64,000 bases of DNA from Telmatactis stephensoni (Eukaryota; Cnidaria; Anthozoa; Actiniaria; Isophelliidae), in NCBI GenBank assembly GCA_029948255.1, contig JALIZF010001495.1, positions 124,001 through 188,000 on the forward strand. The letters run 5' to 3'. Under the pieces are notes generated by a model. The model did not search any database and had not been told where the DNA came from. It worked only from the letters and a program-made list of their open reading frames with translations. A program made the position numbers and the translations under genes. Of this stretch, positions 44,929 through 58,520 are shown piece after piece. Positions within the stretch are counted from its first letter, which is position 1, and every line of letters begins with the position of its first letter.

Positions 44929-47333
44929 ATGTTCATGGAGAGTTTGTCTCTGGGGTTTCGTGTTGATGTTATCCTATTCTGCTTGCTGGGATTTACTCTG
45001 TTCACTTCTTACTCAGGTGAGCTAATTCTGACATCGTAATATATATTTTCGATAATCGACTTGTACCAATATGTATAAATCATACTATTCATAACTTGAT
45101 CCAAAGACAACATTCCCAAAATCACTCCTATAGATAAATTACTTTAGACTGTTGAACGGCTGCTTGTGTGCCGTTAAGTGTGACTAGTAACTTATGAGGA
45201 GCTTCCATAAATACCGTCGGCCATTATTTGACACTATACATTGTGCTACTCAGACTGCCAGTAGTAGACTAGTCGGACACAAAGAATACACGGTTTCTAT
45301 GGAATCGATCAGGTCAATCAGTGAAGTCAATACGACACTCCAATGGTGAATCACTGTGAATGAAAGGACAAAAAATATTTAAAAAATGAAAATAAATACA
45401 GCCAAGATTTTATGCAAGAATGAAGATTTGGTGAGACTGCGCACCTCTTAAATCAGGCTTACAGTACAAGACTAGATGTTTTGTACAAATTTTGCTAAAC
45501 TTACTCTTAATTTACAATAATTTGAAACTTAAACTTCTTGAATTTGATTTGAATGGGTGATCTCTATACCACCATCAAATAGAAATATATGAGCGATAGG
45601 CTACTGTAAATTCAGTACAATGTTCATGCAGACATGCAGTCACACAGCCAAATAGCTGGAGTTTTACACCATTTATGATGGAGCCCTGTTAACAATCCCA
45701 TCTTTCTATAGGCCAACATCACAAGAAAAAAATGTCAATAATTCCCAGCTTAGGTTCTGGGTCCAACCAGGGAATTCCAGGGAATCTGTTCTATTTCTAC
45801 AAGTTTGGTATTACAGATTCCCATGCAAAATAGAACAGATTCCTAGTTTACACCCAGGGATCCCATCAAGATCTTGGCAAAAGTGTGCCAAGATCTTTCC
45901 AAGTATATGTTACTAATATCATGGCAAGGTCTTGTCAGGTCAATGTCATGATCCTGGCAAGATCTTGGCAGATAATCTTGGTAAGATCTTGTCATAATCT
46001 TGCCAAACCCCAAGTTGGGAATTGACATTTTTTTCCTGTAAAGTAACTGGACAAAGAGGGTTGTGCTCTGGAACAGGTACATTTGGAACAGTTGTTGTTG
46101 TGTACAAAAAAGTTGCTTTGTAATTTGGTATAAAATGAATTACGGTAGTTGGATGGGAAATCAGTCAGATTAACTTGTCATTTAAACTTAATGTAACAGC
46201 ATAAATGATTACAAATAAATGTTTGGTAATGTTTAAGAAAACTGTAAATAGGGTCAGTATGTCTTTACTCAATCTTCTCTAAAAGAAGAATTAGAATAGA
46301 ATTTTTTAATATTTTATCTTGTAGTTTATATTTATTATGTTGCAGGACCCTACTGAAAATCGCTTTGCGAGTAGGTTTCCTGGGTAAATTTATCATTATA
46401 ACTAGACGCACACGTGCGTTCACTCGTGCCTATGCCTGGAGCCCTTTTTAAGAGAGGCTCCAATGACCGGCTCCGTTCGTACTCTTCCCCTAGCCGTTTC
46501 ACGCATTCTTCACCATTCCGGGAAATAGCTAACCGTAACAAATGACCTTTTTTGAATCGGCTAACTTAAACTAAAAAATATCTTGATTAGTTAGTTTGTC
46601 TGTCAACAGCTATTAGTGCCTTTGTCTTTCTATTATCATGCATAGGTATTAGATATCTCCAACATGCAAAAATATACCAGTTTTATATTCAACTTCTTAT
46701 TTCACTATATATCTCAATTGTTTGCTGTAAAGACTTCTACAACGGCATATTTGACACAATAACAAATCGTGTATTTTTTCGTTCATGTTTCGGATGTTAT
46801 ATATATGAATAAAAGACGTTACGTGACCAAACGCGAAATACAAGGTCAATGGAATCTAGTTTCATGCCATTCCGATATTAAATTAAAATTCACTACAAAA
46901 ACCTCTCAAGATCTCTTGAATGCTTGAATGAGGAATATAATTGGCTTGCTTCTATGTATGTTCGTTTAGCAACATGTAGGATGAGAAATTCGTAGTTTTC
47001 CAGCTCATAGGAAATAGTCGTTATCGCGAGGGCCTCGGCTTTCAAGTACTCCATTTAGAGTTCGATATTTGGTCAAAGTATTGGAGATGAAGCTCAAAAT
47101 AACAGCCCATTCTGAAGCTCATATAAGTATATAGGTATATCTCGAGTTAAAAGCTCCAAATTACATTGTTCTACTGCAGGAAAAGCCTGTCTCTGAAAGC
47201 TATTTTCTTTGAAGTCGGCCATCTTGCATTCCTAAAGTTCCTGGCTTGCGTTCGGTGTCGCTTAAAGGTGATGAATGAAGGGCATTGTTTTTACGCTCTT
47301 AACCAATCAGAGGTCCCTCAGGACGAACACAGG

Positions 47334-47365
<32 letters not shown>

Positions 47366-50300
47366 ATTTGCAGTTTATAACTCGTTCCCGGCCTAAAGGC
47401 CTGGGCACGAGTAATTATTATTATTATTAAAATGGTATATTTTTTGGCAATTACTCTGGAACAGGGTAGTGATATTATTCTTTCAGACTTTATATCAAAA
47501 TCCCTCTTTGAGCTTGAAATTAAGATTTTTGGGCAGAGGGCAGCTATTTATTTAACTACATTTATCTTCAGATAGAAATAATCGGTTTCCAATTTTCATC
47601 GATTTTCATCCAAGTGGGCCTTTAATGTACTTCATACACATAGAAAGCAAAATATATGTATCTTAACAAGCAAAGCATTATGCAACAATATATGAAGCTT
47701 ATTATACTATGCATGGACACTGTTAATATATTTGCATAGTTTTTGTTTCTTCATCCTCCAATTAGCATGAAGATCAGAGATAAGATGATCCAAGGGTGCT
47801 GATTGGTTGATTGCCAATGAGTATGTGAATACTTGGTCATACTTTTGGGCTTTGCAGTGTAAAACATTGTAGAGTGTTTAAGTATAAAGTATGAGTATAA
47901 CACAAGGGAAAATAAAAAATAAACAAAGGATAATTTGAACCTGTCCACAACATCTATATCCAGAAATATTGCCATCCGTTGTGTTTTCCGGAAATGAATA
48001 TTAAGAAAATATCCAATCTCAAATTTACTGTCGTTTCTCCTGTATTACATCTTATGAGCTGATACTTTGCACTTTTACGACCTTTGCGACCCCGGGGAAT
48101 TTGACTTTTTCCGTTTCCTAGAGTTCAAATTCCCCACCCCTGGACTACTGTTAGAGGTCAAATTCCCGTCCCTGGGGACAAAAAACTACAATATCTACAA
48201 GAAAATTTTACTTGATCATTCTGACAACAGTCCAAACCACATTAATTTACATTGTATTTTCCATAATACAAATATCAATTACTTATATGCACTTTAAAGC
48301 ATGTGCCGAGAACGGAAAACTTTTAGCGCGCGCTTGTTAGATGTGATGGCGTCAGTGGTGCGCGCAAGTCATCAAAAATTGTTTAATCCTCATAGTTTTT
48401 GCCATTTTTTCAAATAAACATGCATGTATTTTAATGAATGAAAACCTCCATATTTGTAATTCTTGGTTATGTTTTACAATAGCAGTTTAAGGAAAAATTG
48501 ATCTTAATGCGACTTTGAAATTATAAAGTCAAATGTAATTTGCACTGTATTACAGCTCTTCCGCACTGTGTTACACACTGTGTTATTTTTTCATGTACAT
48601 TATTAGAAACTGATAACGTGCGCTTCGCGAAACACCCGTAGACTTCACCTGCATAAAATGTGTTGTATTGAGACCATATCACTAAATCGCTGCATTGAAT
48701 TCCAGCAGAAGGCAAAGCGAACTTCACCTCAACGCCTGCAAGTAAAGTGTACACGTTGACTGGACAAACAGCTAAGCTCAAGTGGAAATACACAGTTGAA
48801 AATAGAACAGCTGAATTCCAAGATCGTTCTCCAACGTGGGATCTTTATTTTCCTAACGGGACGTCTCTACAACTTGCTTATGAAAATAAAAATACCAGAA
48901 CGTGGAACTTATCGTCTACTTGCCCCAGTCGGCTACGTGATCGGTTAAGAATTGAGTCACCGAGTACTTTAACAATCAATAGTGTCAATACCAATGATAG
49001 TGGAATATATGGATGTACATTGAGACTAGTACCACGACAATTTGTTACTAGTCGTGTAGAACTGGTTATTACTGGTAAGTAGTAGAGTCTGTTTCCAGGG
49101 AATAGTTAGTAAAAAACACTTTACCATCCAAGCTTTACTTAGTACACTTGGTATATATAATATACATTAAGACTTGTATCACGACAACGTATTAGTTGTC
49201 GTGTAGAACTGGTTATTTCTGGCAAGTATCACAGTCGATGTCCAGGTAATACTTAGTACAAAACACTTTGCCATCCAAGCTTTACTTAGTAAACTTAATA
49301 GATATGATATACATTGAGTCTATATATGATATACATTGAGACTAGTACCAAGACAACTTATTTCTAGTCGTGTAGAACTAGTTAGAGCAGATTTCGTATG
49401 AGTGTGAAACGGACCGCGCCGTGCCGTAACCGTGTCAGTGCCGTGATCTCTATAAAAACATTCGAAATTTCTGCCGTAACCGTGCCGTGACCGTGCGGTG
49501 CCGTTTTCACAGTCAAACGAAATCTACTCTATTTCTAGTAAGTACCATAGTCTGTGTCCAGGTAATACTGACATCAGGTTACGTTCAAACTAATCCGGAT
49601 GAATTTTAATGCGCATCTTTTTAGTCACGGGTCTGTCGCCCACACTCAAACAGTGCTCTTTTTCTCTTTGTCTAAATTAAAGCTGGTGTTACACGAGACT
49701 ATTTGCAACGACGATTACCTAGCTGTGCAACAATGTGGCGCAAAAAATTGTTGTTATCATCACAGGGGTTGTTTCACTGAACGATTTTCTTTCCAGCATT
49801 AACATGCATGATGCGTGCGGCAGCTCTGTTTTTGCATTTTGGTTTTATTGTTTGGACATTTTTAAATTTGAATCCCAAAGAATTGGTTTTCTTTGGATGA
49901 AAGCGATAAGTTTTGGCCTATCACTGTCATCCAAATATACTTCTTATCTTGTTATTATCTTACTTCGCTATCAGCCGCCAATTTTGTTGCGCGGAAAATC
50001 GAAGACCGCGAAAACGTTACACGAACAAACTTCAACGTAACAAAACTCGTCATATGTTGCAGGTTTTTGAAAGCAACTCAAAACCTCGCAACAAGTTGCC
50101 GTGACAAAAATTGCGCAGAACGAACGAACGAAAAGCATAAATCGCGACTTTACGAGCATTTTCTTTCAAGGTATAATCAAAAAGGATACAAAACTCGATT
50201 TTGGAAATTTTTCTAATCTTTGGTGCGATAAAAAGCAAGTTTTGCGAAACTCGCCCCATTGCCTTCTCGAAAAAGTGCCAGGTTTTAGCTCTATTATGAT

Positions 50301-53300
50301 GATGTTTTACAAAACATCTCGCAAACGAGCACCGTGACCCCCATTTCTTATTTCAAAACTTGCATTCACGCAATGATTAACACAACATATTTGAAAATTA
50401 AGAAAATCTATCGATAGGAACATGGAAAATTTGACGCTTTTTTGTGTATATTTGAATGCGGCCAAAAATCGAACATTTCGGGGGTATGTTGCTCTCTAAA
50501 TGATGCAAAAAATGTTCCAATGAAATGCGTTATCGAAGTTGAAATAAGCTATCTTGCGAGATATTTTACTATTTTACCTGTTTCTACTAAAATACTGCTA
50601 ACTCTGAGTTGTGGAGTCTTTTTCTGAGACCAGATAGAAACATCAACGAATTAGCTGGAAAACATCGAACGTTCACGGGAAATCGCTAAAATACCCTTGT
50701 CTATCAAGCCAAATATTTCCTAAACAAGTAACGTGACCCCCTCTTTTTTTTGTTAGTTACGAGATAAGTAACTCAAAACCCACAAAATATCAAATTTTAA
50801 GCGATTTCTATCGGTAGGATCTATTACAGAGGAATCACCTTAATTAAGATGTGAAAGATGCTTTTTCAAATTGAACCAGATCAGCTTCAACCTCCGTATA
50901 GCCGGCATGCGCACAAGGCTAGGGGAAAGGAGGGTGGAGGAAGAGGAGAGGGGAAAGTATTGAAGGGAGAGCGTCTTTCCCATGCATCTTCTCCCATTCC
51001 CTCCCTTCTCCCAGAAGTACCAGCTACACTTTGTATATATGATGTACATTGAGACTAGTACAATGACAACTTATTATTAGTCGTTAAGAACTTCTATTAA
51101 GTACCATAGTGTCTAGGCAATACTCAATGAGAAGAACACCTTACTACCCAAGCTTTACTTACGGCTAGACGCGTGGACGCAGCTTTTGCGAAAAAACAAA
51201 AAACAACAACAACAACAACAACAAAAAAAAAAAAACACCACCGCCGCCACGTACCACCACCACCACCTCCACCATCACCAAAACACATTACCATCCAAGC
51301 TTTACTCAGTGAACTTATTATATATGATCAAAATTACGATTGAGGCCTGCTGTTTGCATCAAAAGAAATTTGTTGTTCGTGAAGTGGTAGTACGATCAAC
51401 ATTACAACACGCACCAGTGCTGCCCAGGAGCGATACCGTTTCCCCATGTTTTGGGAGGCAGCTGTATGGTCGAGTGGTCAGACTAGCGTCGGCCTCGTAA
51501 TCCTGTAAGAGTTCTTGGTAGCCCCTAGCAGGGGCGGATCCAGGATTTTGAAATGGGGGGTGAATTTTTGTAATAATGTTAGAGAAATCAAATATTATTT
51601 TAATATTTGAGGGATTGGAAAAAGAAAAGAAAGAAGGGGGGCTCAGAAAAAGGGGGGTGAAAATTCACCCATTTCACCTCCCCTGGATCCGCGCATGCCT
51701 AGTTCAAATTCAGTTTATCGATCATGCTTGAAAATAGGCAACTGGTTGGCCATTTGGGATTCTTAACCGTTTAAGTTCATTTCGTATTATCTAGTTGTGA
51801 TAATTTGAGTGGAATGCTTGCTAAACTTGCTGTATAGTTAAGTACTATTAAAAATATATACAAAACATTTACAATTTTTTTATTGCACTGCTCCATTTTT
51901 AGATCCACCAGTATTTACAAGTCTTCCACCAAAACAAGTCCAGCAATCTGAAGGCAGCGATTTAAAACTCCTTTGTTCTGCACGTGGCAGCCCCAGCCCT
52001 ACAGTAACGTGGTTACGGGTTAATGGAAAACAAAAACAGATAAAAAGCCAAGGAATAAGTAACGCTGAGCTTGTTATACGTAACATTAGAAGAGAGGAAG
52101 AGGGGGCGTATGAATGTCAGGCTAGCAACAACCCCAACCAAGCACCAATCACAAATCAAACAGTAATAATAGTGACATGTAAGTATACCAAACACGTTGC
52201 TAGAGTGCTTACAATATATCCGTGTAAAACTTTGTAAGAAATTGCACTAATTTGCACTAATTAAACAGTAGAAAACAAAGGATTTCGCGCTATTTAGTAC
52301 AATTTAGTTCGCTAAGGCCTAGTTCAAACGTCGCATCTCACATGTGCCAAACTCAATGCAAATTAGTCAAATCTTTTGTTTCTTCACATTATCATCTCAT
52401 TTGCATTGAATTCAGCACATGTGAGATGCGACGTTTGAACTAGGACTAACTTTTTCACGGATATATTGTAAGCACTCTAGGGACATACAGCTCTTTTCGT
52501 ATAACTGTGAAAAAGCACGGCCACGGCACAGCACAGTGTGGTCCGTCTTACGCTCATAGCGAAAACTGCTCTAGCTCTAGTGTATATCGTATTTAGTATG
52601 TATGTAGTAACCAGCCAAGTTTTAGATTATCTAAATCTCATGCTCTTCTCATTTGCGACTCATCGTTTGATCGCGGAAAGATTATTTCACGTATCATAAG
52701 AAAAAAAGGAACCTACCTGTTATGTTTTCCAGTAGTTCTTTTGCTTTGTAAGGCCCGGACACACATGCATTTCAAAAAATGGTTGACGGTCTGACCGTCT
52801 GAAAGTGGATCTAAATCTGTGACCAAACAGAATTGTAAGAATGATTCTTTTATCTTTAAATATGCGTAATATCATCCATCCATACTCTTGTTGCTTTATG
52901 TATTGTACTTCACTCCAGGTTCAAACCAACAATTTCCTTCCGTCTCGCTCAGATTCAGATTCAGATTTCAGACCGTCTACGGTTTTTGAAACACGTATAT
53001 AGAACACGATCACAAACCTGCACGCGCGACCTTTGCAAACGGAAATGTTGCATCGTGTGTCCAGGCCTTGACGTGCAATAGAGTGATTTAGCGACGCGCG
53101 ACAACAAGACGTTAGATGACGAATTTATGACATTCGTTTGACTAGCGAAGAGACGTCGCGACGCTACGTTCAAGATGCCTTTCACTCGTTTTCACGTCCT
53201 CTTTTTGACGTCGGCGATGTTAACGGTCTTTTAATGGTTCAAAGTACAAAATTCTTCAGCGCGCGTGGCGTTCTCTTTAACGTCGCGTTGTGCTTGCTAA

Positions 53301-56081
53301 ATCTAATATTGCATGCATCAGGTCGATGTAGGAGTTGAACCGAGTTTTTACTTCTGTGACTGTTGCAAAACGTTGCGCGCAATGTTGCTTTGTAGGAACA
53401 CGTCTTCAAGTCCCGAGTGATGGGTCACGGTTGCTAAATACCATGCATTTACATTAGACTAAAAAAACTGTCTTTTCATTTGCTCCCCTAGTTGGCCGCT
53501 AAAGAGCAGAAAAAATGAAAAGACCACTGTTTTCTCAGGCCTTGTTTTCCTTTAGACCACCGGTGTCTCATAAGTAACTTTACTTATAATTTAGTCTATT
53601 CTGTGAAGTGTGCTCGATCCCTTAACTGAGATTTGGTTTCTATATGACAACAGATCGTCCAAGTATCATCCTAGTGTTATCGTCCCCAACCAATGTTCCT
53701 TCTTGGAATAACCATGTTGTGAATCTGCGGTGCATGGCCAGCGGTAATCCAATTCCTGAGATACAGTGGACTGGACCCGACAACAATCGTATTATTTATG
53801 GTGTCAGTGGACTACAAGGTGGAGGGCTGCTAACGGTACAAACTAAAGATTCTAAAGACTATGGTCAATATAGATGCAAAGCTATTAATAGTAGAGGATA
53901 TGATTATTTACATATCAATGTCGATAGAATTGGTAAGTTTCTATATGTTGATGTGGAGTAGTATAGTATGAACACAAATACGACTTGATTATTTGTATAC
54001 ATACTACACAAACATGTATGAATGCGCCATATTACAGATATTTACCGCGATCATCTGTAGGTGCCAAGTTGTGAATAGCTTCAGCAATATGAAACGCGTA
54101 CATGTCTTTGGAGTGGTATCGTAAGGAATTTACATCCCTAAGTCCATTTCTAGTGGAGTGGTTTGAAAAAAGCCAATAGTACAGTCTGAATTCCAATATA
54201 CCATATTTTGTAAATACTATACTGTAGCTACATGCTTGCATAAGCTAGTTGCATAGACATATAAGGTTAAAGGATATATAGCTATTTGAATGCAAAAACA
54301 TTCAGCCTTTCCAAACGGTTCTACAAGCGTTGAAGCCGAGACCGAAATGATCATTTGGAAATCTGTTGATCAGATGAATTTAAAGAAGTACGTGTACGTG
54401 AAACAGCAAATGAGACACATTCTTGGTATTCCATCTGTAATTTTGCAGCGCATTTATAAGATATAACAGACGACTAATTATCCAAATATACTAGTGTGCG
54501 TATAGAGCTCAACTTTGGCCTCAGCTCCTAGGTTCGATACTTTTGAAAGGAATGAAAGGATCATTATGCAAATCGTTATATACAACGCGAAGCATAATGA
54601 ATTTCTTTGGAGTACAGCAGTATTATACTTTTATGTTTTTACTTAGTTCTACCAGGTCCACCTGTCATCTTAGCAGTAACAAGCACAGTGTATACAATAG
54701 AATTAACGTGGAGAAGGCCTACATTGAATGGTGGAAGTCCTATCATAGACTATAAGATATCTATAAATACCATCCCATTGCGTACAGTATCAGTACGAGG
54801 GACATCTGTTGTATTAGCTGGTCTAATACAGAATGCCCAGTACAATGTTACGATATATGCCAGGAATATTGTTGGTTATGGTAATGCTTCCAGTAGGCTT
54901 GTAACTACCAAAGACAGAGGTAAATATCGATCTCATCAAGCTCAAGGTCGATTGCATGTTTGATGTTTGCTTTGCTGTTGATGTTTGCCTTGCTTGTATT
55001 TGGGCCTGTCTGCCTATGTACCTGCCTGCCTGCTTGCCTGCTTGCTTCATTCCTTGATTACTTGCTTGCTTGCTTGTCTGCCTGCCTATTTCATGTTTTG
55101 CTGTCTATTTGTATCTTTTGTATTTTTACATGGTTTCCTGCCTGCCTGCTTGAATGTTTGCTTGCTTGCTGACCTCCTCACGTGCTCACTTGTTTGCTGC
55201 TTGATTCATTTCCTATCTGTTTCCTAGCATTCTTGCTTGCCTGCTTGTGTACGTTCGTATATATTCTTATTGAACTACTGATTACCCTAGATTTAAAGAT
55301 CTGTTAACTCGTTAAACGTTACTTCAAACATTGCCTAATACCAGCAAACAACATGGGTGAAAGGAAGGCTGGGATGAACACGTGTCGTTAATTGTCACGC
55401 AGACGGACTCAACGAGAGTTTTTCCGGATGTGACGCAAGCTACACCAGCACAGGCTGCATTTAATCAATATTTCAATGTTCTTATAATTGTTGATTTGCC
55501 AAATAATAATTGCTGTAAATAACTACTTTGTTTACTTGTCATAGGGGAATCTCAGTCTTCTACGTCAGGTATGGATTCAACCATATCGTCTGTTCACTGC
55601 AAAAACGCCCGAGTAAATTTACTCAGATGCTTGAGTAAATCGGTGCATCCACAGTAACTCACTTATCCGAGTAAATTTACTCAGTTATTTGAGTAAAGGA
55701 TACGCAGCTATACTCAGTTATTCGAGTAAAGGGTACACAGTTACTCAAATGACCGAGTAAATTTACCCGCATAAGTGAGTTACTGTGAATGCACCGATTT
55801 ACTCAAGTTTTTGAGTAAATTTACTCGCGCGTTTTTGCAGTGTTATGATTGATGATTTTTATAGTGCCATTTCCTCAGAGCTCAGCTGTAGCGCTTTACA
55901 ATAAAATGATGGATTGAATACCCAATAATTCGGCAAAGAAACAAATAGCTAAGAATCACAACTAGTAGGAGGGGTATAAGGACCATTATATAATGGACTG
56001 CTGATAGCGTAGCCTACCATGAAGACGTCCTTATGTTCGGTGGAGACTATTGCGAGAGGAAGTGAAACAAGAGCCCCCCCT

Positions 56082-56143
<62 letters not shown>

Positions 56144-58489
56144 GTAATCCGTAAAATAGCAATACCAACAAACAACAATCATTGTTCAATCTCATACAGG
56201 TCGGTTAAAAACTTTGACTCCGATAAGTTTCTTATGGATTTAGAAGAACTCCCCTGGGATTCCTTGAATGATATGGAAAGCCCGGATGATATGTGGGACA
56301 AATAGAAGGAGCTTTTCCTCTCTGTTCTTGACTCACATGCACCGGTCAAAACAAAACGAATAAGAAACAAAAAGTCTCCCTGAATGACTATTGACTTGAG
56401 GAAAGCTATGTTCAATAGAGATAAAATGAAACGGTTAGCTATTCAAACAAACTCGAGGGATGACTGGAATAATTTTAAGGCTGTAAAGAATCGAGTCAAC
56501 AACGAAATAAAAAGAGCTAAGAAATTATATTATGAAAATCATTTTGTGCAGAATTCAAAAAACTCTAAGGAGACTTGGAAAACTATCAATGAGGTCCTTT
56601 CAAGAAGGACTAAATCTAGCTCTTATATTTCATCTATCAAAGTAGACAATATATCGTTGAGTGACTCGAAGGAAATTGCAGAAATTTTCAATTCCCACTT
56701 CTCGGAAATTAGTACTAAATTAGCAAGTTCAATTCCAGATGGACCGATTGCTTTTAATGACTATTTGATAAGAGCTCGTTCAACCTTCACCTTACGGCAC
56801 ACGTCAGTTGAAGAACTTATGAAAGTCATTAAATCCATAGACAGTAAAAAAGCAACAGGTCTTGACGGTATTCCGTCATACTTCATTAAAGTAGCTTCGC
56901 CGATCATAAGTCAATCGTTAGTGGGAGTATTTAATCGTTCAATTGATAAAGGAATTTTTCCTGAAGGCATGAAACTTGCAAAAGTTACGCCAATCCACAA
57001 AGCAAATAGCAAAGACGACTTGAATAATTATCGTCCCATTTCAGTCTTATCCTCAGTTGCCAAAATTTTCGAGAGAATAGTTTTCAACCAATTATATGAG
57101 TATTTGAATTTAAATAACCTACTTTCACAAAATCAGTCTGGGTTTAGGCCGCTTCATTCGACTGCTACTGCCTTGCTAGAAGCCACAACAGAATGGCTCA
57201 CAAATATGGATGAAGGTAAAATGAACTGTGTCACATTTTTAGATTTTACGAAAGCCTTCGACACGGTAAATCATTTTATCCTTCTCCAAAAGTTAAAATA
57301 TTATGGCGTTGCAGAACAGTCGACGAGGTGGTTCAAATCCTACCTGACAGGTCGAATTCAGAAATGCTACATAAATAATACCTTATCAAGTCCAAAAACA
57401 CTTGATTGTGGCATACCCCAGGGTTCAATCCTTGGGCCATTATTATTCATTTTATATATAAACGACCTACCTAACAGTATTCATTTCTCAAATGCCAGAA
57501 TGTACGCCGATGACACAAGTCTCACCACTTGTGGTACATCACAAAAGTCATTATTCAACGACGTACGTAAATGCTGACATTTTTCTGGAATCTGTAATTG
57601 GTTGAAGGCTAATAAACTTAGCTTAAACTCAGCCAAGACTGAGCGCATGTTCATTGCTTCTGATGATAAATTAAGGAAAATTATCCCTGAACCACACATA
57701 TATTTAGATAACGAACCAGTTACTAGAGTCTCAAAGGCGAAAACTCTAGGTGTTGTAATTGATGAAAGACTGTCTTGGGCCGCTCACATTGATTATATTT
57801 GTAAGAAAATATCATCTGGGTTGGGAGGCATAAGGCAGGTACGTGATTGCATTCCCTTAGAGACAGCCATTACCATCTATAACTCCCTAGTTTTACCTTG
57901 GTTCGATTACTGCGATGTGGTGTGGGATAATATACCAGCAACATCGGCTGAAAGATTGCAAAAAATGCAAAATCGAGCTGCTAGAATATTAACAAAAAGC
58001 AGCTACGATATCAGATCCAGTGATATTCTAGCTTCTCTTGGCTGGATAAGCTTACAAAGAAGAAGAAGCGAACATAAAGCATTGATGATGTTGAAGACAC
58101 TAAATGCTCTTGCACCAAAATCAATTAGAGAGCTCTTTCAGTTTCAAGAAAATACCTACGATCTTCGTGATAGAAAAAAGTGACTAACCCTACCAGGCCC
58201 TCGCACTGAGTACCTAAAAAGAGCGCTCTCGTATGATGGTGCAAAAGTATGGAACTCATTACCCTCAAACGTCAGACTGTCCAATAGTTTAAAAGCTTTT
58301 AAAAGGAATCTCTCGTCTGTTGGATCCTTGATATTTTAAATTTGTTATAGTGTTATGATATATTTTTAGGTTATTGAGTATTTTTTCATCATTATAGTTT
58401 TATGTATATATATATTTTTCTCGGTTTTCATGAAAACCAATTTTGTAATTGATGAAAATTTTACCGAGGTTAAATAAAAGAGATCTCTC

Positions 58490-58520
<31 letters not shown>

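Noticed and set aside
49599..50340. Cluster of overlapping 60-107-codon frames
   Set aside because: Frames conflict on both strands, lack domains and sit in a gene C intron.
54960..55227. Leu/Ala/Cys-rich frames resembling membrane peptides
   Set aside because: They come from a degenerate CTTG/CCTG tetranucleotide repeat in an intron.
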